Below are positions 41,222 through 55,803 of a DNA stretch of 64,000 bases, piece after piece. A model generated the notes under the pieces. That model was not told the DNA's origin, searched no databases, and saw nothing but the letters and a program-made list of their open reading frames with translations. Each line of letters starts with the position of its first letter. Positions within the stretch are counted from its first letter, which is position 1. This stretch comes from Centroberyx gerrardi (lineage: Eukaryota > Chordata > Actinopteri > Beryciformes > Berycidae), in contig NC_136005.1 in the NCBI RefSeq assembly GCF_048128805.1, positions 17,060,760-17,124,759 on the forward strand, written 5' to 3'. The position numbers were made by a program, and so were the translations under genes.

Positions 41222-42364
41222 CTGTGTGTGTGTGTGTGTTCAAGCGTGTGTTTCTCCTATTTTAATTTCATACAGGTTGAACTCAAATGCTTTCTCCCCA
41301 TTTTAGAGCGCTCCTCTCCCCTGGGCAGGGGCTTTGAAGGAGTTGCCAGACCTGGCAGGTGATACCCCTCCTCACCTCCACATTCATTCACACTAATGAG
41401 TTGGTGCTGAGCTGATGCCAACATTTTACATGCCCAGTGAAAGAGGCATTCCTGGTGGTTGGGTGCTGGGCGCGGTCTCCCGTGGTCGACCACAATTTGT
41501 CTTGGTAGGAGAGTCTTATGGTGCTGAGCGCCTGGTATTCTTCAGTATATACTCAGGCTCCTCACACACACTGTTTTATGCAAAGGCCTGTTTATACCAA
41601 TGCCTCACAATGGTATTGTGGTGTGTGTGTGTGTGTGTGTTTGTGCTTCTATCCTTGTGAGAAACAGTTTTAGACTGTCGGAGTAAGGACATTTTTTCGA
41701 AGTGAGGTCATTTTGGACTTTCCTCACTTCAAGGAGCTGGTTGAGGGTTAAGGATTAGGCATAGTGGTGAGGGTTAAGGTTAGTGGTGGGAGGTAGGGAA
41801 TGAATGTAGTCAATGGAAGATCCACATAAGGATAGTTCAATGGTGTGTGTACGTGCATGTGTGTGTTAAAGAGAGCATTTCTAAACACAGTTGATGGTGT
41901 GAGGTCTGGTTTTATAACAACACCAAACAGGCTGTGGGTGCCTGATCACTGAGTTCACACTATTTCAATGCTATGCAGAGCAGACAGAGAAAATCCATCT
42001 CCAATTGTGGTGTGCTCAATGTGCTATTTTAGGCATTTTGTCTGATGCTCTTCCATGTCATTACCCTAACTGCCTGCTGTGCAAACAAGGCATTTAAAAA
42101 CTTGACTTGGCATTGAATGGAGGGAGATGGGCGGCTATGGGGGAGAGCAGCCTTGGCTTCTTGGTTTCAACCAAGTACACAGAACCACAGAGGAAACTTG
42201 TGGAAGATGAGAGGCTGCAGAGGAATTCTGCGAAGAAATCCAAGCAAGGCAGTGTCTCCAACATCAGGAAGATACACTGGCCCATATCAAATATGTGATC
42301 CTTGTTTAAATTAAAACACGGTACCCCTGCTTGAGCTAATATTTACCAAAGGGATCATGGATAC

Positions 42365-42395
<31 letters not shown>

Positions 42396-43259
42396 AATCC
42401 AATTTTTGCCTTCATCTTCCAACTCCCCAAATTCCCCCCTCCTACGATCCCTCCATCGGCTTCCTGTGTTCTCACTCCACTTGGAATCAATTGCTGGAAT
42501 AGTCATCCCATTCCAGTCAGAACAGCAGAGTCAGTCACCATCTTCCGTCACAGGCTGAAACCTCATCACTTCAAGAAATAGCCCTTGTCACCTTCTTCCC
42601 ATTGAATGATATTCCCTCTGGTTTACTCACTCTGCTCTCAAAAAATACCCCTTAAAATACTCCTTAGCTCTTATTCTATTCCTTTTCCTAGAACTTTGCT
42701 CTTACGTAATTGTCCTATGGTCACAGGAATATTGTAAGGCCCTGACCTTTGCACTCCTTGCTGCTAGTTACTTGTAAGTCATGTTGGATAATGTCTAAAA
42801 TATAAAATACAAATATAAATATCTCTTCTTCATTATCATTGCTACCAAAAACATGTTACTACCTTGGTTCCTCAGCCTGGTTCAAATGCGACTTGCTGGG
42901 AGATTTGAGGACAGACAGAAGGGAAAGAAGTGTGCTTGCCATAATAATCTGCTGCTGCAGAAGTAGTTACTGCAGCAGAGGGCTACAGTAGCCCTTCCTC
43001 TCTCATTGTGTGAAACAGTCTTGGTATGAGGTCATCGCAGGTGACCCGCTGCTGACTCATGACGTAGCCGGACTGTAATGCTGACTGTTTGGCCTGTTTT
43101 AGGAAGGCCATAATTTTAACTTCTCCCTCATGGGCTCATTTGATCTCCACGGGAGGGGGGAGTACTGGCGTTTTCATACCTGCTTTTTTTAAATTGTGTG
43201 AGCAGTACATAACCATGATGTCATATCATACTTAAGCTCCAAATAATGAAAGACCGTAG

Positions 43260-43305
<46 letters not shown>

Positions 43306-43993
43306 GGGGGGGTTACACTTAGGCTCAGGCATCAGTACTATATGGGAACTGTTTACAACAGCTACAGGTACTGTATGTCGATTTTGCAGGTTGATGTGAG
43401 GTAGTCAGTTTGACGTATTAGTTAGTTCTCATCATGCTGACGACTGAACAGTATGTGTGGCTATGTGTGTTATTTATATATATATACAAAGATGTGCTCA
43501 AGGCATGACTACATTTGAGCTTGTTCACACCAGGCTGCCAAGGAATTTACTGAGGTAAACAAAAATAGACAAAGCATCTTTCATCTAATCTTTATGATCA
43601 TTGAATAGATTGGACACCTATGTGCCAATAGCATCGCCACTGTCACGTTAATTCTCGATAATGGCTTATTCTAAATATATACACATATACACAACAGGAT
43701 TCCAGCAGTAAAACATTCAGATGGACACGCGTCAGCGCTATTCCTCAATGGGACGTTAATAGCAGCTGTGACGAATGGAGCTGTCCTGTCTGAGCCTCAG
43801 CGGTGGCCCCCGGCCCTCCGCAGGCCTGGAGACAGGGTGTGAAGTTTCACCCCAGGAGGTGAAACTTTTCCTGCTCCTCTTCCAGCCTGGGAGTCTGGGA
43901 GGCTCCTGACCCTGCAGCCTCTTATCACATACCAATATTCATGCTAATCCTCTTATCCAGTCACACATGCTTGCATCCTCAAATGCACATGCA

Positions 43994-44032
<39 letters not shown>

Positions 44033-47000
44033 ACACAAGCTCTGGCCTTATATATTAAATTGTGTATTAAATGTGTTTGTTCTTTCTTGTTTCTATCTTT
44101 TCATTTTTTATAACCTAATTTGACTTGACCTGACTTGAGTCTTATAAGCCTTGAAGTGAAGAAGGAGATTTTTTTCGTATGTGATTTTTTTGTTTGTGGC
44201 AAGTAATTATCTTAATAACTATGTGATTTGGACTTTGTGCTATTGTTGAGACTTTAAAAGAAGGAATGGTTTGGTTTTGGTGATATTTAGTGTAATTTTG
44301 ATGCCTGTGGTATATGGTCAACTTGGGGGCGGTTAACAAAATTATTACTTCACCATAAGGGAATACAGTCAGGTAAGAAAGGGGTTAAATAAGGAAGGGA
44401 GAAGAGAGGGAAATGAGAGTTTTAGGGAGTTATATAAGTGGATCAGTGACAGTTGAAGAAGTAGAATACCAGATTTGATATAAAGCATGTCTGTGGCAGA
44501 CAAAGGCAGCAGTCATGCGAGGCAGGAGGATGGTAATCTAAGACAAGTTCAGGAGGAGGATGGGCAGAGGACAGTTCATAAATCTTCCTCGGTACTGCAG
44601 CCTCTTCACCACTCCAAGTGTCAGCAGGCCCGTTCAAGCCCGACGGTAAACACGCACACACTTAGGCTTATCAATAGCAAACGCCATCAAACCTCACACG
44701 GTCATTGAAGCATGCATTCTCAAGCAAACTACTTCTCTCACCATAGGACCACATTCACCTACTACCAGCTCAAATAGCCTAAAAGCTACACCCCAAACAA
44801 GCCCACAAACATCACTATTTAAAGTATGTAGTGAACTAAATTCCCACTCAAGAATACATGAAACATGTTAAGGAACGGGCCAGGCTTCCATAGATCTGCT
44901 TGGACCCGCGTTCCCACAGCCTGCCCGACAATACCAAGGACTCAAGTTTTCCCCTGAGAGAGTCGGGACCTGTCTGTCTCTGTTCTCGGCTCAGGTTTTT
45001 AAGGTTTTGTGGCTCTGAGTCATCCGGGCCTTGGGGTCTGTTCCACAGCTGGGCTGTGAACAGTAAGCACTGGGTTACATTCCTCTGTTCACCTGCTAAA
45101 TGACTCTCTGCTATTCATCATGCTTGATAAGGCATGGCCATTAGATTCAGCTTACAGTAATCTGCCTTTTGATGAGATATTTTAGGCTGTTTTTTTTTTT
45201 TTTCTTGGGTTGGATTCCTGTGTGGCTGCCAAAGAGCCGTGTTTGATGTTGAGCCTGGTTCAATTGTGTATCTTTGACAATATTGAAGTGGGGAATTCAG
45301 TGTGGGCTGTTATATGCGTTTGCGTGTCTTTGAGTGGTTTTCTCTATATGAGAAATAGCAAAAGAATGTGTGTGTGCTTTTTGTGTGACAACATTCCTCC
45401 CAATATCCCAACAAATCTCCCAATACAGTGTAATTTGTGTACATGTATTGTGCACTTGGCTGCGTGCTGTGTGAAAATTTGAGTGTGTGTGTGTGTGGGG
45501 GGGGGATGCTTGTTTTATGAGCAGACAAGAGGTCAAATGGGACTCGTAAAAACAAGCTCAAGTCTTCCTTCCCATGTACATGTGACAGGATAACAGCTGT
45601 GAATGTTAAACTGTCTTTCACAGAAACTCCAGATATGCATCTCTCTTTCTATCTCTTCATGATTGTCTTTTTGCTCATCCCTTCTGCTGTCACTTCAGTG
45701 GAGTTTCCCTACTCCTCCTGCCCCCCCCACCCCCACCCCCACCCCCCACCCCCAGTTCAGTGCTGAGGTTCCTGGCTTCAGCGGTGATATCATGGGGGGT
45801 CCGTGTGTCAGCAGGATTGAGTTTCATATGAAGGACGGAGGAGGAGGATGAGGAGAAGATGCTCCATGTCTGGCTTATGTGTGTCTGATCAGAGAATAGA
45901 TCTAAGTCTATAAAAAAGGAGGAGAGGTCACAGAGTCTAACTCCTGACTACAGCAACTTCTATGGAGAAGCCTGTTGCCTCTTAGTAGTTGACAGACCTG
46001 TTTGATAGCTTATTTCCCAGCAATAGTGATGAAATCAAATGGTTTCTATTTTCTGATCGCAATCTTATTTTCACAAGGTGTTGAGGAGTGTCTCAAAAAC
46101 AGAAACAGAAATAGAGGGTGTTACTGCTTCCCTCTTGTCTTTAATCTGTATATCAGTCACTATCTCCCCCTGTAAGAGCCTCTTGTAGCCCGACTGATCT
46201 CAGGCTTCAGAACTGACATTTCTCCACAAGAAAATGTACTGTTCTTCAACCTCATTTCCTAAGATGCCCATGTTTTGAGTTGAAATATAACATATCCACC
46301 CACATAGCAGTAGAGGTGGTTGGGCTGTCATGGGTGCAGATGTATCTTGGTGTGTGTTTGTGTGTTTGCGGTGAGGTCGTGGGTGGGTGGTGGGTCGGGA
46401 CTCATGGGCATTTGTTTTTTTGGGGAGATTGAGTTGTCATGGACTCCAGATGGCTCCAAGTGTCTGCAACTTCCTGTGTATAAAAACTCTCTTGACTATC
46501 AGACAGCCGGAAATTGTGCCTGGCCTTCGAAATATGACAATTAACACACATCAACCAGGAGAGGACAGAGAGTAACAGTCATTAGTCCAAGGATAATCCT
46601 GTAATTGACTCAGAGCTTAAAAAAAAACATGTGACTATGATCATGTATCAGCTCTGTGTGCTTTGGCTACCTTGAAGCTAATTGTTGTCGCCAGAAAGAG
46701 AAAATTACGATACAGATCTAAATTTAGCGCTGCCACATGAGACGTCTCCAACTCTAATCCCTCAGTGCATGACTAGTTAAGCAGAAATATTGATCACGAT
46801 GATTCTGGAAGAACTTATCCATTGGTAAATTGAAGAAGCTTACCAGAACACAGGATCTTCCTTGTGTTGTGAACATTATGTAGAAACCTAGCTTGGATGT
46901 TAGAGGAAAGAAGGGTTGGGGTTCTTCCTACTCCATTTCGGACATGTAATATTTATTTATTTATGTTGTTTATTGAGAATTTGTTGTATATGTTTACTAT

Positions 47001-47036
47001 TAATTTTATTGGTTATTCTTGTTTTGTTTTCTTACG

Positions 47037-47067
<31 letters not shown>

Positions 47068-47612
47068 TTTTGTGTCTTTTTTAACATGTTCGAAATAAAT
47101 CTAAATCTAAATCTAAATCTAAATCTAAACATTATGCCAAAGAATTTCCAACCTCACCATTGGTCTCAACAACAGTGGGCGAATGGTCAGCGGTCCCTTT
47201 CCTTTTAGTAGTGGCTTCATTTTCCTGTTGTCTAAATATGCGGGATAATTTATTTTATATGGCTGATATGTTTAATTCTGGGCTCTTCTAGATGTTGGTT
47301 TTGTTGGGTTTCACGCTGGATTTATTTGACATTTGGGAAGATATATAGTCCTCGCAGCATGACATCATGAGAGGACAAACTCTTATTTTCGCTTGTTTTT
47401 GTTAGTGTCATTTGGTTTCCTTGGAGCAAAAACAGAGGTTGTCATGACAATGTGCACCCATTTTTTTTTTTTTTTATGATGTCAAGTGACCCTCATATGA
47501 CCTTTTTAAACAACGAAATATTATGTGTAAGCGGGTATGTGCTTGACCACGCAAGAATGTTTAACAATGTTTGGTTGTTTGTAGTGTGATCGAGAATTTA
47601 GTGTGTGTGTGC

Positions 47613-47651
<39 letters not shown>

Positions 47652-48455
47652 TGTGTGTGTGTGTATGTTTGTATGTTAATCAACCCAGCATGTTGCTCCA
47701 AGGGAGGAATCTCTTTATTATCATTGACTCACATTTTGGAAAGCACATACACTGCTACCATCTGCACATTTATGTTTTTTTTTTCTCCCTCTGGCATTCC
47801 GGTCAAACAAAGCAGTAGGTCTGAGCAGGCTCCTGTCGGTCAGCCTGTAATTAATGGGAACATCCAGAGACTGTAAAAGCCCTTCCTCTTATTAGCCTGT
47901 GTTTTACAGTCACTTAGGGGGAGTACGGTGCTTTTCATGTTGTTATCACCGCAGCTGAGCTCAGATGGAATGACTATGAAACAAAGTTCTTTTACAAACC
48001 AGAGGAATTTAAATAAAAGAACCGCATGATCACAGTGTGTGCCACCAGGACAGGACGTTGTTTAATCCTGTATTAGATGCGTGTTTATCTCAGTGGATCT
48101 CTATGTCAAACAATCACACACACACACACACACAGATACACACACACAGAAGACCTTCCTAGTAACAAGGACCACAAATAATCCCACCTGCCACGTCCCA
48201 GCGGTAGGCTCTCAGTCTTCTCTGACAGCGACCAAAATATCACGAGTCCGCCCTGTGTTTAAGCCCCAGGGCCAGAACTGAACCCCCACAGAGCGCTACA
48301 TGGTGAAACACCACACCCTCATTCTGCATCGGACTGACTGTGCATCAGCCATCGACCCACTGGCTCTAAACAAACCTCAAATACCAGATTCATATTTGCT
48401 GATCAAGGTGAATTCTGAGTGTTATGAGTATGTTTGGGATTATTATATGTTCTCG

Positions 48456-48497
<42 letters not shown>

Positions 48498-51033
48498 CAT
48501 AACCAGACACAGTAGCCACAGCCATCTGTCCTGTACTTGCCAGGTGCTGCCCACTCAAAGTGGTCTATTTTGATCCAGACTTATCCAAGCTATTTTTGTT
48601 CAGTCCTAAGTGGGCTTTATAAGTGGTCTATTTAGTTTTGGCATGCATGACTTATTGAATAAGGAACGATATATATTTAGCGCCCTCTGTCTTTGTGTCG
48701 CTCTGTAGCACTATCATCTTTTATTTTCACGATTTCCCCTCCTACACGCACACATCAGAGCCCCAGAGGTTTCCATGGTGACAGGTCATTTGGCCGGAGC
48801 CCAGGGTTGCTGTGGGGCTCGTCAGCCTTTGATGGCCAGCAGACTGTGGCCCGGGCTGCTAAACTTGTATAGCGGCAGAAAAACAGACCAAGCACAACCT
48901 TTGTTTTTGCATGGGAGACAGATTCCACAAAGACACAGCTAGAAAAACACATTGCGTGCCGGTCAGCTTGTTAAAATGTTTTGTAGCCCACAAAATGTAT
49001 CAGAGGCAAACCGAGTTCCTGCGTTGATTCGGATGTGGAGCCACTGCTTTACCTGTGTCCAGCCATGATGGGTTTAAAGTTGCGGTGGGTCTGACTAGTG
49101 CAGGTATTGTCATTACAGTTTTTTACAATTGGTTACAAACTTTTCTCAATACTGAGTCCACTTTTTCAAAACTCTTCACACTGTTGTCTGTACCAACGCG
49201 CAGCTTGGCACAACAGTTACTTTCACACCCAAAATGCACCAAAACTACCAAAACACTGCATACCTGTGTCAAAATCAAATAATTCTACCAAAACACCAGC
49301 ACTAGTTTTCTCCAACAGCAACACTTTGCCACTCATTACAGTAGATGCGTCATTTTATGGCAATCTTTGATGTAGTAAATCATTTTGTGCTCTCTAGTTT
49401 TTTGTTGTGTGTATATATATTTTTTGTTGTTATTGTTACAGTAATTGTATAAGAAATGTGTACATTGTCTTATTTTACAGTAAACAAAGTTCCCATTACA
49501 AAATACAGTAAGAATGGTACCTCTTTATAGAATGTACTACAGTATACTACAGGAACAAGTCATAGGAATGCAACAGGGAAACAGGAAAAGCTTCAATGTG
49601 CTTTATTTTGCCATAAAGTAATTCAAAAATAGAGTAAATGAAAATTGCTGTAAGGAAAACAAAAGCCAATACTGTAATAGTTTGCTCAAAAAACAAAACA
49701 AAAAAACAAAACATACAAATCATGTTACGTAGTCCACCCGGTCTCCTGCGTTTGGCCACATATTTTCGTCCACATCACACCTACTGTATAGGTGGTAATG
49801 AGATGGGACTGAGATGGGAATCACCTGTGGTTGGTCTCATTTACATAATTTCAATCAATAATTTTTCACTATTTGTCTCCATAACCATCTTTTTTTAGGA
49901 TTTTGAATGTATTTCAATGGAATGGGCTGGCAAATTGCTGTCCACTTGAATGTATGTTAGGTTTTGAACTTGTAAATTTAAGTTTTGAAAAGAGTATGTA
50001 AGCATTTGCAAAATGGGCTGTAGATACACATGGTTTTGCTGGTGGTTGACTTTGAGTGAGAAAAGAATTCAAGAATTTTGAAAGCTGTGGTCATTGAATG
50101 TCTTTTGTGTTAAACCAATGCATTTTGTGTTAAAGCAAGGCAAGAGTCAGTCACAGTTTGGTCCGCATAGACTTCTGTTGTGCTAACAGTGTGAAGAGTT
50201 TTGAAAAAGTGAGTCTAGCATTGAGACATGCTTGTAACCAATTGTAAAAAACTGTAAGAGAACAAGGTTTGAGACAGAGAGACAAAGCTACTGGAATTAT
50301 ACCAACAATCAGGGTTTAGTTGGCAGGCAGCAATGAAACTGCTTTTGTCTTTGACATCAGTCATAAGTGTCTTTTTCTCTCCCTCTCTGTGTCTCTTTCT
50401 CGCCACTTGTGTGGAATTTGGCAGCTCTCAGCTGCTCCCTCCCTCTCTCCTCTCCGGTCGGTTTGAGCATTGTGTGTATGTCTGACTGCGACTCACAGTG
50501 GCAAACGTGGTGTGAGAGTGTCAGTGTCTCTGGCAGTGGGCTCAGTGAATGTCAGTCTGTCAGGAGGAGACGCTCTGTGCACAAGTTAAGATCAAGGAAA
50601 TCGTTAGTGACATAGTTCTAATAATCGGGAGCAGCACAACCGCTCAGGTAAGTTACAGCTTGAACTTTGTTGGTGATGTCACCTACCGTTATTCTCGGGT
50701 AAACGTCAACCTTACGTGGTGAAACTCTCTTAATGATCTAGTCTACTGTATTTTTAAAAAGGAGATTGTCAGATTCAGGGACTCAGGAATACAGGAGTAG
50801 GGTCATGTGGTTGACATCTGAATGTGGTTGGGGATTTAGGTCCATGAAGAGAACTTTGATGTCTGTCACTAAAAGGAGATTCCAGTGGGGAAAAAATTTG
50901 GCTTTGTTCTCTGAAGCAGTAACAAATATTATCATGTAATTATATATTATATATTATATATGAATATCTTATATTTTTGGTGGTTAACAAGATGGAAAAC
51001 CTGTAAACCTGAAAAACTGAATGAACTGAAATT

Positions 51034-51090
<57 letters not shown>

Positions 51091-51222
51091 GTGTGTGTGT
51101 GTGTTTGTACGCGGGCATGTGGGCATCCCCGTGTGTTTGCATGTGTGTGCATTTGTAGCTCAGCTGCTGCACATGTGTCTGTCACTATCTCAGTTGGGTC
51201 TCTCTCTCTCTCTCTCTCTATT

Positions 51223-51303
<81 letters not shown>

Positions 51304-54300
51304 CCAGTTTGTTGAGTGGAAGTATGGAGTCATACATCCAAGTTCCTGGTATAGTTACTCATGACATTCTATTAACCATGGTATAAATATTCCACATTTT
51401 TCATTAATGCCCATTGCCCACAATGATTCATCCTGAACCATTTGCCTGCTTGGTACACAGACATTGAGGTCCGCTCTGCAGTAATGTATATCAGTGAGTG
51501 ATGTCTGTAGACCTTGGACATTCATTACAACATGAAGGAGACCATGTCAATGTAGCCTGTATTCCCTCTATTCTGGCTTTGCTTCCGATCTGACTGCTTC
51601 CTCCAGCTGTCTGCTGTCTGGAATATTCCTGTGACCTCTGACCCATGATCCTTAGCCCTGATAAATAGGGCTACTCAAGCATCTAATGGCTTTTTCCTCT
51701 TCTTTATTGAGATGGATTCTTGCATTTATCATGTTCAGTTTTCTGTTTGCATACACTTATGAGCACTTGCACTTGGAGGGGAAGTAGCAGAATGGTCAGG
51801 CCAAGCCCGGACTCAAATCTGGGATGCTGACGTTTCCTGCTCAGTCCACATGATAACACCCAAGAAAAACTGACTACAAATGAATAGAATCTTGTATAGA
51901 AGACCTCCACTCTTCTGCTGCCAGCACATCTAGGCCTACTAAGATCACAAACATATGGAAGCAATTATGAACAAAGTATTATCAGCTTTGGATATTAAGT
52001 ACAGTGTCACATAAAAAAGTATTTTGCACCAGGCGGATCAAAGTAGTGATGCACCAATACATTTTTCTATCGCTATTACCATCTCAGAAAAATTACATTT
52101 TACTACTAAATGAATGATTGCACAAAATTTATTTTCCTCCATTGAAGAGAAGTAACGACAGAAAATCAAGTTGCTTTGCTTTGATTTGTGGCAAGTTAAG
52201 TAGCTGTTGGTGTGGGATTTTACTGTTGGGTATATTCTGCTGTATCCTATGTTTTAGCTTAATATCCTATACCAGCACTGGCACCACACTGTCCCTGGAG
52301 GGCAAGTGAATCATGCAATGCATTAAGTGGTATTATGGTAAACGGTTGTAATAAGGAGAGCTTTGGTGAAAATTAATATTTTGCACGAATAGTCTTTATG
52401 TGGTAGTACTTCTAGACCTTTCTCAGAGTCTTATAGAACTGTAGTGACACTACTGAACTGAACTTAAAAACTGAACTGCTCTCCATCTTCCGTTTGCGTG
52501 AACTGGGAGATTTCTCTGTCGTGAATAATAAAACCGACATGGCTTGCTTTGAGAGCTTGGGCAGTTTCACTTGACCTCTATTGTAGTTTGTAATTAGGAA
52601 TAAAGACAGCCTAGATGCTGCTCTTTTCGTCCAGTTGCACTTTGGTTGACTTCTGTGGTCCGTAGCCTAGAGACTGAACACTGACAGCAGAGCTACCGAG
52701 ACAAACACATTTCAGGAAGTATAGGTCTAGTCCACCCATGCCATACATCCCATATTGATGTACAATCAGTGGGTGTGGTTTTTGCAGGCAGCTCACCCTG
52801 CCGCTCCTACATATTGTCAAGGTCATTTTATGATTAAACCCTGCTTCTTTCTTCTTCTTCTCTTCTTCCCTCTCCGCTCTGGCCTCCACTCTTTTGGGTT
52901 TGTGGTGAAACTGAGCCTTGCTTCATAAAACTTTCCGTCAACAGCAGCAAATAACAACAGGGTCAGACGAGGAGAGTGTGGCCCTCAGCACGCACTATAG
53001 AGGCCAGGGCAGCAGGCTCTGGTTTGGCCTCACCCACAGAACGCTCCGCTCATCGTATGCGTTGCCATATGGATAGGTTAGTGTAGGGAGTGCCGTGAGA
53101 ACGAGGTCTTCCTCCCTGGAGATATCCGAGGCAGAGTTCTGCATAATCACTTTCTCACATGCTATCTGTAGCTGGTGACTGGCTGGTTGAGAGGTTGATG
53201 CTGAGGGTGGTTGGTGTGGTGTTGGGATGTTTGGTCATTGTCTGGCTGGGTGCCTTTGGGGTGGGAGAGGAATGAAGAGGCTAGCAGTTACAGCCAAGTA
53301 GGGATCAGACATTGAGTTAGTGCGGGCTACATGCACTCAGCTATTGCATATGCATGTGTGGTGGAACGGTTGTGTTTCATAATGAGGAAAAGGGTGGTAA
53401 AGCTAAATTCTGCCAAAAATTATACTTTCAGTCAATTTTATCAGAGTACAGAGTGGCTGCTATTGTAACACACCCTGCTTCCTCTGCAGAAGAAGCCATT
53501 GGTGGTCGAGTTCCTTCTCTCCCTGTCTCTGTTTTTTACGGCTAGACTGTGTGCGACTCAACAAAAGTCCCCACTCTCTCCTACTGGGGAAAACACTAGT
53601 TGGTGTTTAGGCCGAGCACCACGTTCAGCACATTCCACAGAAATGGAGAGGGGATTAAATAAACATTACCGTCTGTCTCTAAATGAGTTTACTCAGTAAT
53701 TATGCATAATAGTAGATCATTAAGGTTGATTAATATGGGGTTTTATTGTTGTTCTCATTGGGAATGGCTTGTGCTTCCTAGTTTATGCTCGCTCCCCCCT
53801 CACAAGCTGATGAGTCCTGTGCCCTGCTCTGTGTTTCATCAAACTGTGCCCAAACAAATTTACATTTCCATTGCTTTACTCCTACTGAGCAGAAGGACTT
53901 TATTTTGGATTAAGCAAGGAGAGGCTGGTAGCCTTACGTGCCATAACCAGAATGGAAAACTACTTGAAAACTTATCATAAAAAAAACCCAGCCCCGCTCG
54001 CAAGACCACTGATGAATGCTTGAATTACAACTCTATTTTTGCATTTTAGTACACATATGGTTCTGCACAGAAATGCAGTATTTTCTTTGCTTGGGATCTG
54101 GACAGTTACTGGCCTCCCTGTGGAAAACATATTCCCCTGCTGTTTGCTGGCCTCTGTTCACTATAGCCACACACACACACACACACACACACACTTACCT
54201 CCATTAGTCTTAATGTCCACCATCACAAAAACCACAGTCAGGCTATGCATTCGTTAGTTTAATGATGTAATGTGTTACAATAGGCCTTTTCCTGTATGTG

Positions 54301-55747
54301 TTTAATTTAACGCTGCTCAATAGATGTCTAAATGGTTTTCCTATAGTGAAAGGGATTTGCATAGTGCGGTCCACATGTGGTGCACTTCAAACTGGGAGCA
54401 TATGGCTGTGAAGTCCAAAGTGAACCAATCTGATTAATACAGTGAGAGTGACTCAAAAGAAAGCCGTGAGGTCTCACCAAAAAAGAAACCTGTTTTTTGA
54501 TCCCAAGAAAATTCCCAGCAGTCACAGCAATAACCCAAGTTGTTTTCCCCTTTCTCCGCCTGGCTATAATCCTAAAAAATGGATTTCCAAACCACACAGA
54601 CATATTGCTTTGCTGAAACAATCAACTTCTTAGTCTCTATTGCCTGCCGCTGTCAGTTCTGTACCCAACAACTTGGCCTTTGAAATTAACTAGCATTGTG
54701 GAACTGTGTCGTGTAACAGTCATGTTGTACAGAATCTCACTCCTGTCCCGGGGTTTCTCTGTCTGTCTGGGTCGTCTGTGTGGTGCACAGATAGCTGCTG
54801 GGATGTTTGGAGCGTGGCGGATGACTCTTAGCCTCAAGATGCCTCTAGGGTTGACACACCAGTGGATAAGGCCATGAACAGCCCTTTATTAGACTCATGT
54901 CCCGATCTGTTTCCTATCATTTAACACACCGGCGTCTGGCTGCATGATAGAGCCAGCCAGGCTTCCGTTGTTTCACTTCGTCAGGCGATAAGGCAGAGGA
55001 ACTCGTCTATTGTGCTGGGAGGTTAATGTTGAGGTGAACAGAATGACTCAGGCCCTGGACTGCTCCACCTGCCACTGCTACTAATGAATTGCTCAGTGTG
55101 ATTTGTCTCAATAATGACAGAGCGTATCATATGCGTTTGTCCCTGTCTCACCCTGGCTGACTCATGCTCATTCATCTCCCGGTCCTGTAGTCGTACAAGG
55201 CCCATTCTCACTTTCTCTGTCTCGTTCTCCACTCTCCCTGGGCAGCTCCCACACCCACGCTAGGTGCAAATCCTAGAGTATGAAGTGATGTCTGAGTATT
55301 TTGGCTGATGGATTGCTTTCTGGAACAGTAGTTAGCCTGCGGTTTGACTGACACACCAGAGTGTATAAAATCACGTAATGGCCATGCAGCAGAATGTAGG
55401 GAATTTTTATATAGCGCTCCAAGCTAGTTGGAATGTCCTTAGGTCGGGACTCTAGCGGAGCGGAACAGCTGTGCTTCCAGCATGTTGGGTGAATTCCTGC
55501 TTCCCCCTTCGCTCTTGTCAATGCAGGGGTCAAGTGGTGAACCACACACATATATGCCCTCTCTTTTAATAGGGTGTTGATAGGGTGTACAAAGTGTGTG
55601 TGAGCAAGAGTGTGGGTGTTTTGAACAAATGTGTCACAAAGTACTTTAAAGTGGAGATAGGACATTAATACTGATAAGAAACAGAAATAGAAACAAGAAA
55701 GAAGAAACATCACAAATCCTAAGATATGAGGCCATATACGATATGTG

Positions 55748-55803
<56 letters not shown>

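Noticed and set aside
47096-47129. Tandem TCTAAA units as a CRISPR-like or telomere-like array
   Set aside because: Units are contiguous without spacers, differ from TTAGGG, and are explained as a retroelement tail.
50960-51364. 134-codon open frame and its antisense partners
   Set aside because: They only translate GT/AC/TC microsatellites.
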